A stretch of DNA of 64,000 nucleotides from Chryseobacterium taiwanense. GTDB taxonomy: Bacteria; Bacteroidota; Bacteroidia; Flavobacteriales; Weeksellaceae. The stretch is from assembly GCF_000813825.1 (NCBI RefSeq), contig NZ_JWTA01000005.1, positions 1 through 64,000 of the forward strand. Direction: 5' to 3'. Under the pieces are notes generated by a model that saw only the letters and a list, made by a program, of their open reading frames with translations, was not told where the DNA came from and did no database searches. Every line of letters starts with the position of its first letter. Within the stretch, counting starts at the first letter, position 1. Position numbers and translations under genes: made by a program. This document shows, piece by piece, positions 17,536-25,048 of the stretch.

Positions 17536-18120
17536 TTAGTTTTCATTGATGACTTCAATGAATTTCTGTGCGATTTCTTTTTGCCCCTCTGTACTGGTCA
17601 TATAAGTTCTGTCTTGGGTGTTATTGATAAATCCTAGCTCTACCAATACGGTAGGCGATTTACTTTCCCTTAAAATATGAAGATTAGTTTCACCCTTTAC
17701 TGTGCTGGAAGTAAACTTTTGCATTATTTTTTCAGCTAGTTTTTTTGAAGAATCAGAATTTTGAACGAAAATTTCCGGTCCCTGTTTTGTAGACTCTTTT
17801 TCAGGGCTGCTGTTGACGTGTAAAGAAATAACCATTTCCGGATTAAGCTTATTGATCAAATCAGTTCTTTCTTTCAGTTGACTGTAAATGTCAGAATCCC
17901 GGGTTAAGATAACCTCATATTTATCCTGAGTTTCGTTGATTTTCTTAATTTCTTTAGCGATACTAAGAGTAATGTCTTTTTCAGAATGACCGTTGAAGTT
18001 TGATCCGAAATCATTTCCTCCATGTCCCGCATCTACAACAATGTATTTTTTATTAATAGGAGTGAAAGATAAAAATACTGTAGAAAAAAGCGATAAAATA
18101 AGTAGTTTAGTTGCTTTCAT
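17536..18120 (-). CDS. N-acetylmuramoyl-L-alanine amidase (Amidase_3)
   Basis: A 194-residue secreted peptidoglycan amidase that cleaves the bond between N-acetylmuramic acid and L-alanine. After a signal peptide (MKATKLLILSLFSTVFLS) come the zinc and catalytic motifs of the family: VVDAGHGGNDFG, GHSEKDITL, ISLHVNSS and VLVELGFINN. It is a minimal catalytic domain with no AMIN or SPOR domain. ATG at 18120 is chosen over a TTG 33 nt earlier, because the signal peptide begins there. Confidence 0.92.
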   Translation of the reverse strand: MKATKLLILSLFSTVFLSFTPINKKYIVVDAGHGGNDFGSNFNGHSEKDITLSIAKEIKKINETQDKYEVILTRDSDIYSQLKERTDLINKLNPEMVISLHVNSSPEKESTKQGPEIFVQNSDSSKKLAEKIMQKFTSSTVKGETNLHILRESKSPTVLVELGFINNTQDRTYMTSTEGQKEIAQKFIEVINEN

Positions 18121-18226
18121 ATCGTGATTTTTTGGTCTATCAAATAACGTCAATTCTTTCTTAAAAATTGGTTAAGACGTTCTTAAAGTTTGTTAATTTT
18201 TAAATCACAGATAATGGAAAAGCTTT

Positions 18227-18775
18227 CTAGTTTAAAGAAATGTCTTCCGGTGAATTTGCCCAAAGCAGATATTCTCCTCCAAGATTTTGCATAATTGATT
18301 TCCAAAGAGTTTGGTCGTTGGGTAAGGTGTAATCAAGGTTGTAAATGTCCACTACGGTCCATAGTTTTTTTAGAACTTCATTGTCTAATTGCTGAGCGGT
18401 CCATCCAGAATATCCTGAAAAAATCTTTACATCATCTATGTTCAATTCACTATTAAGAATTGCACTGATGATGTTTTCAATATCCTCTGTAAGATAAAAA
18501 TCCTCCGTTATCTCAGAATATACTTCCGTTACTTTTTTTCCTTTTACGATGAACAGAACCTTGTCGTTTTCTACAGGTCCGCCGTCATACACTTCAATTG
18601 GAAAATCAAATAAATTTTTAAATTTCCCGCTCATTTGAGTGTTTTTTTTATTCAGGATCAAACCAAATGCACCATTTTCATTATGCTCAATAATCAGGAC
18701 TACCGATCTTGAAAAAATATCACCGGAAATATCGGGGGTGGAGATTAATATTTTACCTTTGTAAGAGTAATTCAT
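18227..18775 (-). CDS. algH: YqgE/AlgH family protein
   Basis: A 182-residue protein of the AlgH (DUF179) family, starting MNYSYKGKILISTPDISGDIFSRSVVLI with the NGAFGLILNK motif and FSGYSGWTAQQLDNEV. The family is widespread, its biochemical role is not settled. Its ATG is only 23 bp from the divergent pdxH ATG. The minus-strand TAAATTTG (18779-18786) ends 3 nt before this ATG, predicting a leaderless mRNA. Confidence 0.92.
   Translation of the reverse strand: MNYSYKGKILISTPDISGDIFSRSVVLIIEHNENGAFGLILNKKNTQMSGKFKNLFDFPIEVYDGGPVENDKVLFIVKGKKVTEVYSEITEDFYLTEDIENIISAILNSELNIDDVKIFSGYSGWTAQQLDNEVLKKLWTVVDIYNLDYTLPNDQTLWKSIMQNLGGEYLLWANSPEDISLN
18754..18761 (+). promoter_or_regulatory. -7 element of pdxH, inside algH
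   Basis: TACCTTTG lies within the algH coding region on the other strand; leader to the pdxH ATG about 33 nt. Confidence 0.55.
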
Positions 18776-18778
18776 ACT

Positions 18779-18786
18779 CAAATTTA
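18779..18786 (-). promoter_or_regulatory. -7 element of algH, probable leaderless promoter
   Basis: On the minus strand TAAATTTG is followed by AGT and then the algH ATG at 18775. Confidence 0.65.
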
Positions 18787-18798
18787 ATAAAAATATTT

Positions 18799-19440
18799 AT
18801 GGAAAACCTGCACCATAAGAGAAAAGTGTACGAGAAATCCCAACTTATTGAAAGTGAGATTAAACAGAATCCGATTGAACAATTTAGGGATTGGTTTTTA
18901 GAAGCAAGTGATAATCCAAGTATTTCTGAAGCGAATGCTATGGCAATTTCTACTGTGGAAGATGATGGCTGTCCACGTACAAGAATGGTTTTACTAAAAT
19001 CTTATACTTATGAAGGATTTATTTTTTATACGAATTATGACAGTAAGAAAGGGAAATCAATAGAAAGAACCCATAAAGCCTGTCTACATTTCTTTTGGCC
19101 AGGGTTGGAAAGGCAGATTATCATCAAGGCGGAATTGGAAAGAATTGCTGAAAATCTTAGTGATGGCTATTTTCATTCAAGACCGAAAGGAAGTCAGCTT
19201 GGAGCGGCAGTTTCTCCCCAAAGTCAGGAAATTCCGAACAGAGAGTTTCTAGAAGATAAGCTGAAGGATCTGGAGAAAAAATATGAAAATGAGGAAGTTC
19301 CAAGGCCTGAAAACTGGGGTGGTTATCTTGCAAGACCTTATGAAATAGAATTTTGGCAGGGAAGACCTAATAGATTGCATGACAGAATAGTGTATCAATT
19401 AGAAGATCTGGATTGGAAAATCTCAAGATTAGCTCCTTAA
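18799..19440 (+). CDS. pdxH: Pyridoxamine 5'-phosphate oxidase
   Basis: A 213-residue FMN flavoprotein oxidising pyridoxamine- or pyridoxine-5'-phosphate to PLP, completing vitamin B6 synthesis and salvage. It contains PNPOx landmarks: DWFLEASDNPSISEANAMAIST, PRTRMVLLKSYTYEGFIFYTNYDSKKG, RPENWGGYLARPYEIEFWQGR and LHDRI. Length equals E. coli PdxH. The start MENLHHKRKVYE is the family-like one; longer in-frame extension upstream overlaps the divergent gene. A hairpin closes the gene. Confidence 0.95.
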   Translation: MENLHHKRKVYEKSQLIESEIKQNPIEQFRDWFLEASDNPSISEANAMAISTVEDDGCPRTRMVLLKSYTYEGFIFYTNYDSKKGKSIERTHKACLHFFWPGLERQIIIKAELERIAENLSDGYFHSRPKGSQLGAAVSPQSQEIPNREFLEDKLKDLEKKYENEEVPRPENWGGYLARPYEIEFWQGRPNRLHDRIVYQLEDLDWKISRLAP

Positions 19441-19453
19441 ACAAAGCGCATAA

Positions 19454-19487
19454 AAAAGCCTCATCAATTGATGAGGCTTTATTTTTC
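19454..19487. terminator. Bidirectional hairpin terminator
   Basis: A perfect 26-bp palindrome with AAAGCCTCATC arms lies between the convergent pdxH and HU genes, with a T-run on each side. Confidence 0.9.
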
Positions 19488-19499
19488 TAATCTGAATGA

Positions 19500-19790
19500 T
19501 TATTTTTTCTTAGCACCAGAAACTGCAGTAGCTAAATCAGCACCAGCTTTGAACTTAGCAACTTTTTTAGCAGCAATTTTGATTGGTTTTTTAGTTGCAG
19601 GGTTAATACCTTGTCTAGCGGCTCTCTCAGCTACTGAGAACGTTCCGAAACCTACTAAAGAAACTTTTCCGTCTTTTTTCTTTAGAGTAGAAGTTACATT
19701 ACCGATGAATGATTCTAAAGCAGCTTTAGCTGCAACTTTAGTAATTCCTGCATCTTTTGCGATTGCGTCGATTAATTCAGACTTGTTCAT
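19500..19790 (-). CDS. DNA-binding protein HU
   Basis: A 96-residue histone-like protein: MNKSELIDAIAKDAGITK, the core GFGTFSVAERAARQG and the beta-arm tip NPATKKPI, with a lysine-rich C-terminus SGAKKK. It binds and bends DNA nonspecifically as a dimer. Length is slightly above E. coli HU (90). It has a consensus promoter on the minus strand (19825-19854) and a long AT-rich upstream region. Confidence 0.96.
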   Translation of the reverse strand: MNKSELIDAIAKDAGITKVAAKAALESFIGNVTSTLKKKDGKVSLVGFGTFSVAERAARQGINPATKKPIKIAAKKVAKFKAGADLATAVSGAKKK

Positions 19791-19824
19791 AATTTTTAAT
19801 ATTAAAGTTAGTTCGTTATTATAG

Positions 19825-19854
19825 CAAATATAATACTATTTTCTAATTGTGCAA
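19825..19854 (-). promoter_or_regulatory. HU promoter (TTG-N19-TATATTTG)
   Basis: On the minus strand, TTG (19852-19854) and TATATTTG (19825-19832) with a 19-bp spacer match the Bacteroidota consensus; leader about 30 nt. Confidence 0.8.
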
Positions 19855-20177
19855 TTTTTTTATTAAATATTGTGTAATTTTTTCAAATTTTCCTAAAAAT
19901 GATTAAAATATCATAATTTAACATTTCACGAAAAATCTACGTTATCCGTTACTAAAATCATGCCAATTGCTTATGTATATTGACTTTAGCAAAAATGTAA
20001 ATTTATTTTATGTATTTATTAAATCCGAAATTTAAGATAAACTATTAATGTTTTTGAGGATATGTTTGAATATTTGCTAATTAAAATTCGAAAAAAATAT
20101 ATTTTTTTAAATTAAACTCCTGTGTATCTGCTAGTTTTAAAATCATTTTAAAAGGCTGTTTTCTGAATTTTTATTAA

Positions 20178-20185
20178 TAAATTTG
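20178..20185 (+). promoter_or_regulatory. -7 element of panD, probable leaderless promoter
   Basis: TAAATTTG ends 4 nt before the panD ATG at 20190. Confidence 0.7.
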
Positions 20186-20189
20186 CACC

Positions 20190-20540
20190 ATGTTAATAGA
20201 AGTTTTCAAGTCTAAGATTCACAGGGTAAGAGTTACCGCTTCAGACCTTAATTATATCGGGAGTATTACGATAGATGAAGAGCTTATAGAAGCTGCCGGA
20301 TTGGTAGTGGGCGAGAGAGTGTATATCGTAAATGTAAATAACGGAGAGCGTTTTGATACGTACGTTATCAAAGGAAAAAGAAAATCCGGAGAGGTTTGCC
20401 TTAATGGTCCTGCTGCGAGAAAAGTACAGAAAGATGATATCATTATCATTATTGCGTATGCACAGATGACTCCTGAAGAAGCCAAAGATTTCCAGCCGAA
20501 AATTGTTTTTCCGGATGAAAAAACAAATCTTTTGACGTAA
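20190..20540 (+). CDS. panD: Aspartate 1-decarboxylase
   Basis: A 116-residue pyruvoyl enzyme making beta-alanine from L-aspartate for pantothenate and CoA. The proenzyme self-cleaves at G24-S25 in NYIGSITID, which is present, as is the [22 protein letters not shown] region. Length matches the family. The TAAATTTG box lies 4 nt upstream of the ATG. The YbhN-like gene follows after 4 nt, so this is an operon of two. Confidence 0.96.
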   Translation: MLIEVFKSKIHRVRVTASDLNYIGSITIDEELIEAAGLVVGERVYIVNVNNGERFDTYVIKGKRKSGEVCLNGPAARKVQKDDIIIIIAYAQMTPEEAKDFQPKIVFPDEKTNLLT

Positions 20541-20544
20541 TCGG

Positions 20545-21570
20545 ATGGAGAAAAAAGTGAAAAATCCTTTAAAATCATTACTAACTATAGTAATTTCGCT
20601 TGCAATTGCAGGCTTTTTTTTATGGTTTGCTCTTAAAGATTTTGATTATGTATCCTTTCAAAAATCTATATCAAAAGCGAATTACTGGTGGGTTTTGTTT
20701 GCAGCCTGTTTTGGGATTGCAGCATATTGGTTCAGAGCGATTCGTTGGAATCTGATGTTGGAACCAATGGGATATCAGATTTCGAACTCTAATTCATTAT
20801 GGTCACTTTCTTTTGGATATCTAATGAATCTTACCATTCCGAGAAGTGGGGAAGTAGCCAGAGCAACGGCTTTATATGGAGTAGAAAAAGTTCCGGTTGA
20901 TCAGTCTTTCGGAACCATTATTCTGGAAAGAGTGGTAGATTTGGTTTGTATGCTAGCTTTTTTAGCATTGACTTTAATTTTTAAGGGAGATGTAATCTTA
21001 TCTTTTTATAAAAACTCAGGAATCAATATTAATCCAAATAAGATTATATTGATCATAGGAATATTAGTTTTAGGAGCAATTTTATTTTTTGTTTTTAAAA
21101 AAAGGTTGGCGAATGTTCCGGTTTTAGATAAGATTATTAATTTCATTGATGGGATTATGAAAGGTCTAACATCAATATTTAAACTGAAACAAAAAGGAAA
21201 ATTTATTCTTTATACGATCGGAATTTGGGTTTCTTATTATTTTGCAGCTTATCTTGTATGTTTTGCACTTCCTGAAACCTCAAACTTTACTTTTGATGAT
21301 GGCTTTTTAATTCTTGTAGTAGGAACATTAGGAATGATCGTTCCTGCAAGTGGTGGAATCGGAGCTTTCAATTTAGCAATGAAGTATGGCTTTATGGCGT
21401 TGTTTATCTCTATGGGGAAAAGTGGTCAGTTGGGTGGAGAAATTGGTTTAACCTATTCATTTATTTCCCTGCCGTTACAGATTGTGATTATGATGGTGAT
21501 GGGGCTTATTTCTATTCCTATGTTAGCAAAAGCGAGAAATAAAGCAGTTGCTGAAAAAGAATTTAAATAG
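20545..21570 (+). CDS. YbhN/UPF0104 family flippase-like membrane protein
   Basis: A 341-residue membrane protein of the lysylphosphatidylglycerol-synthase transmembrane-domain (UPF0104/YbhN) family. It has about eight hydrophobic segments and family motifs YWFRAIRWNLML, TIPRSGEVARATALY and GMIVPASGGIGAFNLAM. The MprF catalytic domain is absent, so it may move or sense lipid rather than add lysine. It starts 4 nt after panD. A strong terminator at 21593-21632 ends it. Confidence 0.85.
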   Translation: MEKKVKNPLKSLLTIVISLAIAGFFLWFALKDFDYVSFQKSISKANYWWVLFAACFGIAAYWFRAIRWNLMLEPMGYQISNSNSLWSLSFGYLMNLTIPRSGEVARATALYGVEKVPVDQSFGTIILERVVDLVCMLAFLALTLIFKGDVILSFYKNSGININPNKIILIIGILVLGAILFFVFKKRLANVPVLDKIINFIDGIMKGLTSIFKLKQKGKFILYTIGIWVSYYFAAYLVCFALPETSNFTFDDGFLILVVGTLGMIVPASGGIGAFNLAMKYGFMALFISMGKSGQLGGEIGLTYSFISLPLQIVIMMVMGLISIPMLAKARNKAVAEKEFK

Positions 21571-21592
21571 AAACTATTACTTACTTAAGATA

Positions 21593-21632
21593 AAAAAAAT
21601 GATCGGAAGAATTTTCTTCCGATCATTTTTTT
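21593..21632. terminator. Bidirectional hairpin terminator
   Basis: AAATGATCGGAAGAA and TTCTTCCGATCATTT form a long stem with A- and T-runs on both sides; it separates the convergent genes. Confidence 0.9.
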
Positions 21633-22297
21633 TAATCACTATTAATTTGAATGATTGAGCCTTTATAAAATTTGGTAGAATCATACAACTCAGAAAAATT
21701 ATCGAATAATATAATTCCTTTCGAATTTAAATCTTCTGTGAGACCTGTTTTACCTATTTTTTCTTTAAACTCAGCTTGTGCAGCTTCATACATTGCAGGG
21801 TGTTGCGACTTTAAATAATCGACCAAAATACGTTTTTCCTCATCATCTTCCTGTGCAAGACTGGTATAAAACAATCCATACAATAGGAACTTGTTAAATT
21901 TTTCTGCATCCGAAATGTATTCAAGACTGCATTGATTTGCATTTTCATAATCATTAAGAATACGATCAAACGGTTTGGTAAGAGCAGATGGAATCTCATG
22001 AAATAAATCAATACCATTAACGTATAATTGGGTTTTCACTTCCTCATTATTATTTACAGTTCCGTTTACAGAATTCGAGGCATATTGAAATTTAAACCAA
22101 TTAAAAAGTTGTCTAAGTTCATCCGGACTAAGGTATTCTATAGAATCCTGAAGTTTGTCCTTAATAAGCTCAAGATTGATTTTTTTATCTCCATTTAAAA
22201 AACGCAAAACATCTTCTTCTTCGTTGCATAGTTTATTATATAAATTAATTTTGGCAACAAGAGGATTTGTTTTTAAAAAGTAAAGTTCTTCTGCCAT
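21632..22297 (-). CDS. Hypothetical acidic protein, unknown family
   Basis: A 221-residue, soluble, mainly alpha-helical protein rich in Glu, Asp, Lys, Tyr and Phe. No domain recognised. N-terminus MAEELYFLKTNPLVAKINLYNKL; a conspicuous acidic stretch is LAQEDDEEKRILVDYLKSQH. Its stop lies within a shared terminator. There is no signal peptide or membrane segment, and the flanking genes give no clue. Confidence 0.6.
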   Translation of the reverse strand: MAEELYFLKTNPLVAKINLYNKLCNEEEDVLRFLNGDKKINLELIKDKLQDSIEYLSPDELRQLFNWFKFQYASNSVNGTVNNNEEVKTQLYVNGIDLFHEIPSALTKPFDRILNDYENANQCSLEYISDAEKFNKFLLYGLFYTSLAQEDDEEKRILVDYLKSQHPAMYEAAQAEFKEKIGKTGLTEDLNSKGIILFDNFSELYDSTKFYKGSIIQINSD

Positions 22298-22510
22298 ATT
22301 TTAATAATTTATTTACTATTGCTTATTTAAAGATACAAATTATGTTGATAGTTTTGAAGGTTTCAGAGTGTTTGACTCTGTATTTTTATCAGTTTGATAT
22401 ATTATCATTCTTTGCTCTATTTTCCAACCTAAAATACAACTATTATTAATTTGAAGAGCGTCTTCTATTGATATTATTAATATGTATTACATAGTTTGAA
22501 GCCTTTTTAC

Positions 22511-22852
22511 TTATTGGCTTAATCCTACAAGAGCGAGAATAGCACCGAATAAAAAGATGAAAAACACGATTCCTATCAATGAAATGATTAAACCGGCAAT
22601 GGCAAATCCTTTTGGAGTTTTAAAAATTCCGATGAATGAAAGAATTAATCCTAAAACCCAAACAAACCACCCTAGAAATGGAATCCAGCCAACAAAAATT
22701 GCAATTACTGACATGACAAATCCTGCAATACCGATGCCGTTGGATGGGGTTGCTTCTTGTTGAATATAGGTAGGTTGACTATTGAGGTGTTGCGTATTTT
22801 GAAATTTTTGATAATTCTCGTCTGTGCTTTTTTTGTACTGATTTTCTATCAT
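22511..22852 (-). CDS. DUF4190-like small membrane protein
   Basis: A 113-residue protein with a polar N-terminus (residues 1-38, rich in Gln, Asn and Ser) and two long membrane segments, GIGIAGFVMSVIAIFVGWIP and AGLIISLIGIVFFIFLFGAI, with a turn FLGWFVWVLGLILSFIGIFKTPKG between. This arrangement is typical of the DUF4190 type. Function unknown. Confidence 0.7.
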   Translation of the reverse strand: MIENQYKKSTDENYQKFQNTQHLNSQPTYIQQEATPSNGIGIAGFVMSVIAIFVGWIPFLGWFVWVLGLILSFIGIFKTPKGFAIAGLIISLIGIVFFIFLFGAILALVGLSQ

Positions 22853-22993
22853 GATGAATGTTCTAAATATTGTTTTTATGGTTATTGTAATATTTCTGTG
22901 GACTAAAATAGAGAAAAATAAAAAAAAGAATGGTTTTATTTCTTATTACTTTGAAATGAAAAAACAAATATTCAGTGGCTATCAGTTGTGCAC

Positions 22994-23049
22994 AAAAAAA
23001 ACTTAGCATCTGAAGGAGGCTGTGTATGGAGTTTCCCTCTGATGCTAAG
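22994..23049 (-). terminator. Hairpin terminator of DUF4242 gene
   Basis: CTTAGCATC and GATGCTAAG arms (23002-23010 and 23041-23049), extended by a GAGG/CCTC pair, with eight T on the minus strand after the stem. The loop is large. Confidence 0.75.
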
Positions 23050-23096
23050 CTTGGTTTATAATCTGCTCGTTAAAATTGAAAGTGTTGATCTAATTT

Positions 23097-23369
23097 CTAT
23101 TCGGCAGTTGTTGGATCAATAATGGTGGCAACTTCATTTACAGAGTTGGCAGGAAATCCACCTTGTCTTGCGTGTTCCCGAACCATTTCTTCGTTTGGCG
23201 CGATGTAAACACAGTAGATTTTATCACCTGTCACATAACTTTGTAACCATTGAATTTGTGAACCCATTTTACTAAGTACCCCACAAGATGTTTGTGAGAT
23301 TCCTTTTAATTGCTCGGCTGTTAATTGGCCTGCTCCGGGAATTTCCCGTTCAATTACGTATTTAGGCAT
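23097..23369 (-). CDS. DUF4242 domain protein
   Basis: A 90-residue protein matching DUF4242: MPKYVIEREIPGAGQLTAEQLKGISQTSC, IQWLQSYVTGDKIYCVYIAPNEEMVREHA and VNEVATIIDPT. Relatives such as SCO4226 bind nickel; whether this one does cannot be told. It is transcribed alone and ended by a strong hairpin. Confidence 0.85.
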   Translation of the reverse strand: MPKYVIEREIPGAGQLTAEQLKGISQTSCGVLSKMGSQIQWLQSYVTGDKIYCVYIAPNEEMVREHARQGGFPANSVNEVATIIDPTTAE

Positions 23370-23541
23370 GATTCAAAAATTTAGTTTTCTACTTATTGGG
23401 CTTTTAAAATTAGCCGTTTTCAAAAGGTAACTACTCCTTATCTCTGAATAGAAAGGATCATGTTCATTCAGATTTTAAAGTTAATTCTAAATTTATTTAT
23501 TATATCAAATTTACGATTTTTTTAGCGTAATACGAATGAAA

Positions 23542-23928
23542 TCAATGAGATTGAGGGTCGAAATATGCTTTGAAAGTAAGCGGATCTTCTTTTTTATCCT
23601 CTGCAATTTCAAGATATTCGTGATATTCTTCTGCATGCATTCCTAAACCGACCATCACAATAGCAAGGTTGATGTAAAGATTTTTATCTTCAGAACCTAA
23701 TTGCATTGCCTGTTTTAAATAATACATGGCTTTTTCATTTTCTCCTAGATCAGAATAAATGACTCCGATGTTAATTAAAGCAGCTGTATTTTTAGGTTCA
23801 ATAAGCAAGATTTCGTCTAATTCCTTTATTAAAAGATCATTGATCTCGTCCCAATATTCTTCTTCGTTGTCCCATCTTTTGGCTTGGAGTTTTTTTACGT
23901 TTTCTAATCTTTTTGTTATTGCGCTCAT
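23542..23928 (-). CDS. TPR domain protein
   Basis: A 128-residue tetratricopeptide protein with about two repeats (PKNTAALINIGVIYSDLGENEKAMYYLKQAM, then EDKNLYINLAIVMVGLGMHAEEYHEYL). The N-terminal ~40 residues form a charged helix. TPR proteins mediate protein contacts; the partner is unknown. Confidence 0.8.
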   Translation of the reverse strand: MSAITKRLENVKKLQAKRWDNEEEYWDEINDLLIKELDEILLIEPKNTAALINIGVIYSDLGENEKAMYYLKQAMQLGSEDKNLYINLAIVMVGLGMHAEEYHEYLEIAEDKKEDPLTFKAYFDPQSH

Positions 23929-23997
23929 TTTTTCAACTAAAAATTATAAATAAATGACAAACGGACAGGCAAATTCTGTACATCACCTGCATGATCG

Positions 23998-24471
23998 TCA
24001 TAAAATCGGGGTGAAAGAAAGTCTGATCCAAGTTGTGTCATCACTATTTTCACTCCAACTAAGAATATGGCTGTAGCTTATCTCTCCCAACACTCTATTG
24101 TAATTTGTTTTGGGGCGATTGCCATATTCGCTCGATCCTACGAAAATTTTTGAATAGCTTGCGCCAACCCCAACATTATTTGATCGATGAAATTTCCATA
24201 GAAATTCAATAGGAAGGTTCAAATGTATAAAATTTGGAACGGAATTTTGAGGGTTTTTCGTTTCTTCATCTCCGGAACTGGGAACGTAACCAATTTTCAG
24301 ACCTGTATTAATCGAAAATTCTGAGAAATTGAAAACAGATCGTGTATAGCCAACATGCAAAAATCCTAAATTTCCAATTAAGCCAAGTTCTATGTTGTTT
24401 TTTAATTCTTGTGAATGATAAGTATTAAAACTTAATAAAAAAATAAAAAAAGTAAAGATCGTTTTCTTCAA
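23998..24471 (-). CDS. Hypothetical secreted beta-barrel-like protein
   Basis: A 157-residue protein with a signal peptide (MKKTIFTFFIFLLSFNTYHS) and a body of alternating aromatic/hydrophobic and polar residues ending in RLSFTPIL, a beta-barrel-like terminal strand. It may be a small outer-membrane protein. The start codon is TTG: it gives the MKK signal-peptide N-terminus and no in-frame ATG is nearby. Confidence 0.6.
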   Translation of the reverse strand: MKKTIFTFFIFLLSFNTYHSQELKNNIELGLIGNLGFLHVGYTRSVFNFSEFSINTGLKIGYVPSSGDEETKNPQNSVPNFIHLNLPIEFLWKFHRSNNVGVGASYSKIFVGSSEYGNRPKTNYNRVLGEISYSHILSWSENSDDTTWIRLSFTPIL

Positions 24472-24552
24472 AATTCAGGTTATTAAAGTTTTGATTGGGA
24501 AAGATAGGAAATGTTTTTTAGTTTATTCTTTTTGTCGAAAAAATGGAATTAA

Positions 24553-25044
24553 TTAATCATTATACTTTTTATAATTTAAAACTCTTCCTAAAATGGTTCT
24601 TTCTAATTGAACGTCATCTTTTTCTTTAAGGTCATTGTATTTAAATTTATTACTGAAAAATAAGACTTTAAATGGTTTGAAAATAATGATATTAAGTCTC
24701 CTTAGAAGCTGTCTTTTAAATATGACCTCACTTTGTGATATAAATTTATAGCCATATTTAATTTCAAAAAATTTAATAAGAATGTTGAAGAACACGAGAA
24801 AATAAAGAGGTGAGCAAAAAATATTTAGATCAATAATTTGATTTAAATATTCACTCATATTAGTTGGGGGATGAAGAGGTTTTCTTCTCCATCCCCAATA
24901 TGGAAAACCAAAAGAGTATAAGAATAGACTTATTGTTACCAAATTAATCAAAATATAAGAATCTTTTTTTATTCTTAAGAAATTAATTCTTTTGATTTTC
25001 TTTATATCGTCACTAGTTAATTCTTTAGATTCTTTCATTATCAT
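24553..25044 (-). CDS. Hypothetical membrane protein
   Basis: A 163-residue protein with charged N-terminal and C-terminal parts around two membrane segments (about 30-47 and 80-98). It is preceded by the M3 peptidase gene on the same strand; the ATG lies 4 nt past that gene's stop, with a second in-frame ATG 6 nt later, suggesting translational coupling. No family recognised. Confidence 0.55.
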   Translation of the reverse strand: MIMKESKELTSDDIKKIKRINFLRIKKDSYILINLVTISLFLYSFGFPYWGWRRKPLHPPTNMSEYLNQIIDLNIFCSPLYFLVFFNILIKFFEIKYGYKFISQSEVIFKRQLLRRLNIIIFKPFKVLFFSNKFKYNDLKEKDDVQLERTILGRVLNYKKYND

Positions 25045-25048
25045 AATC

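Larger units (their letters stand above)
19791..20189. other. AT-rich divergent promoter region
   Basis: About 400 bp with no gene seen. The left side carries the HU promoter and the right end the panD promoter. The middle is A/T-rich with short T and A runs and no obvious hairpin, and no small ORF that looks genuine. Confidence 0.6.
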
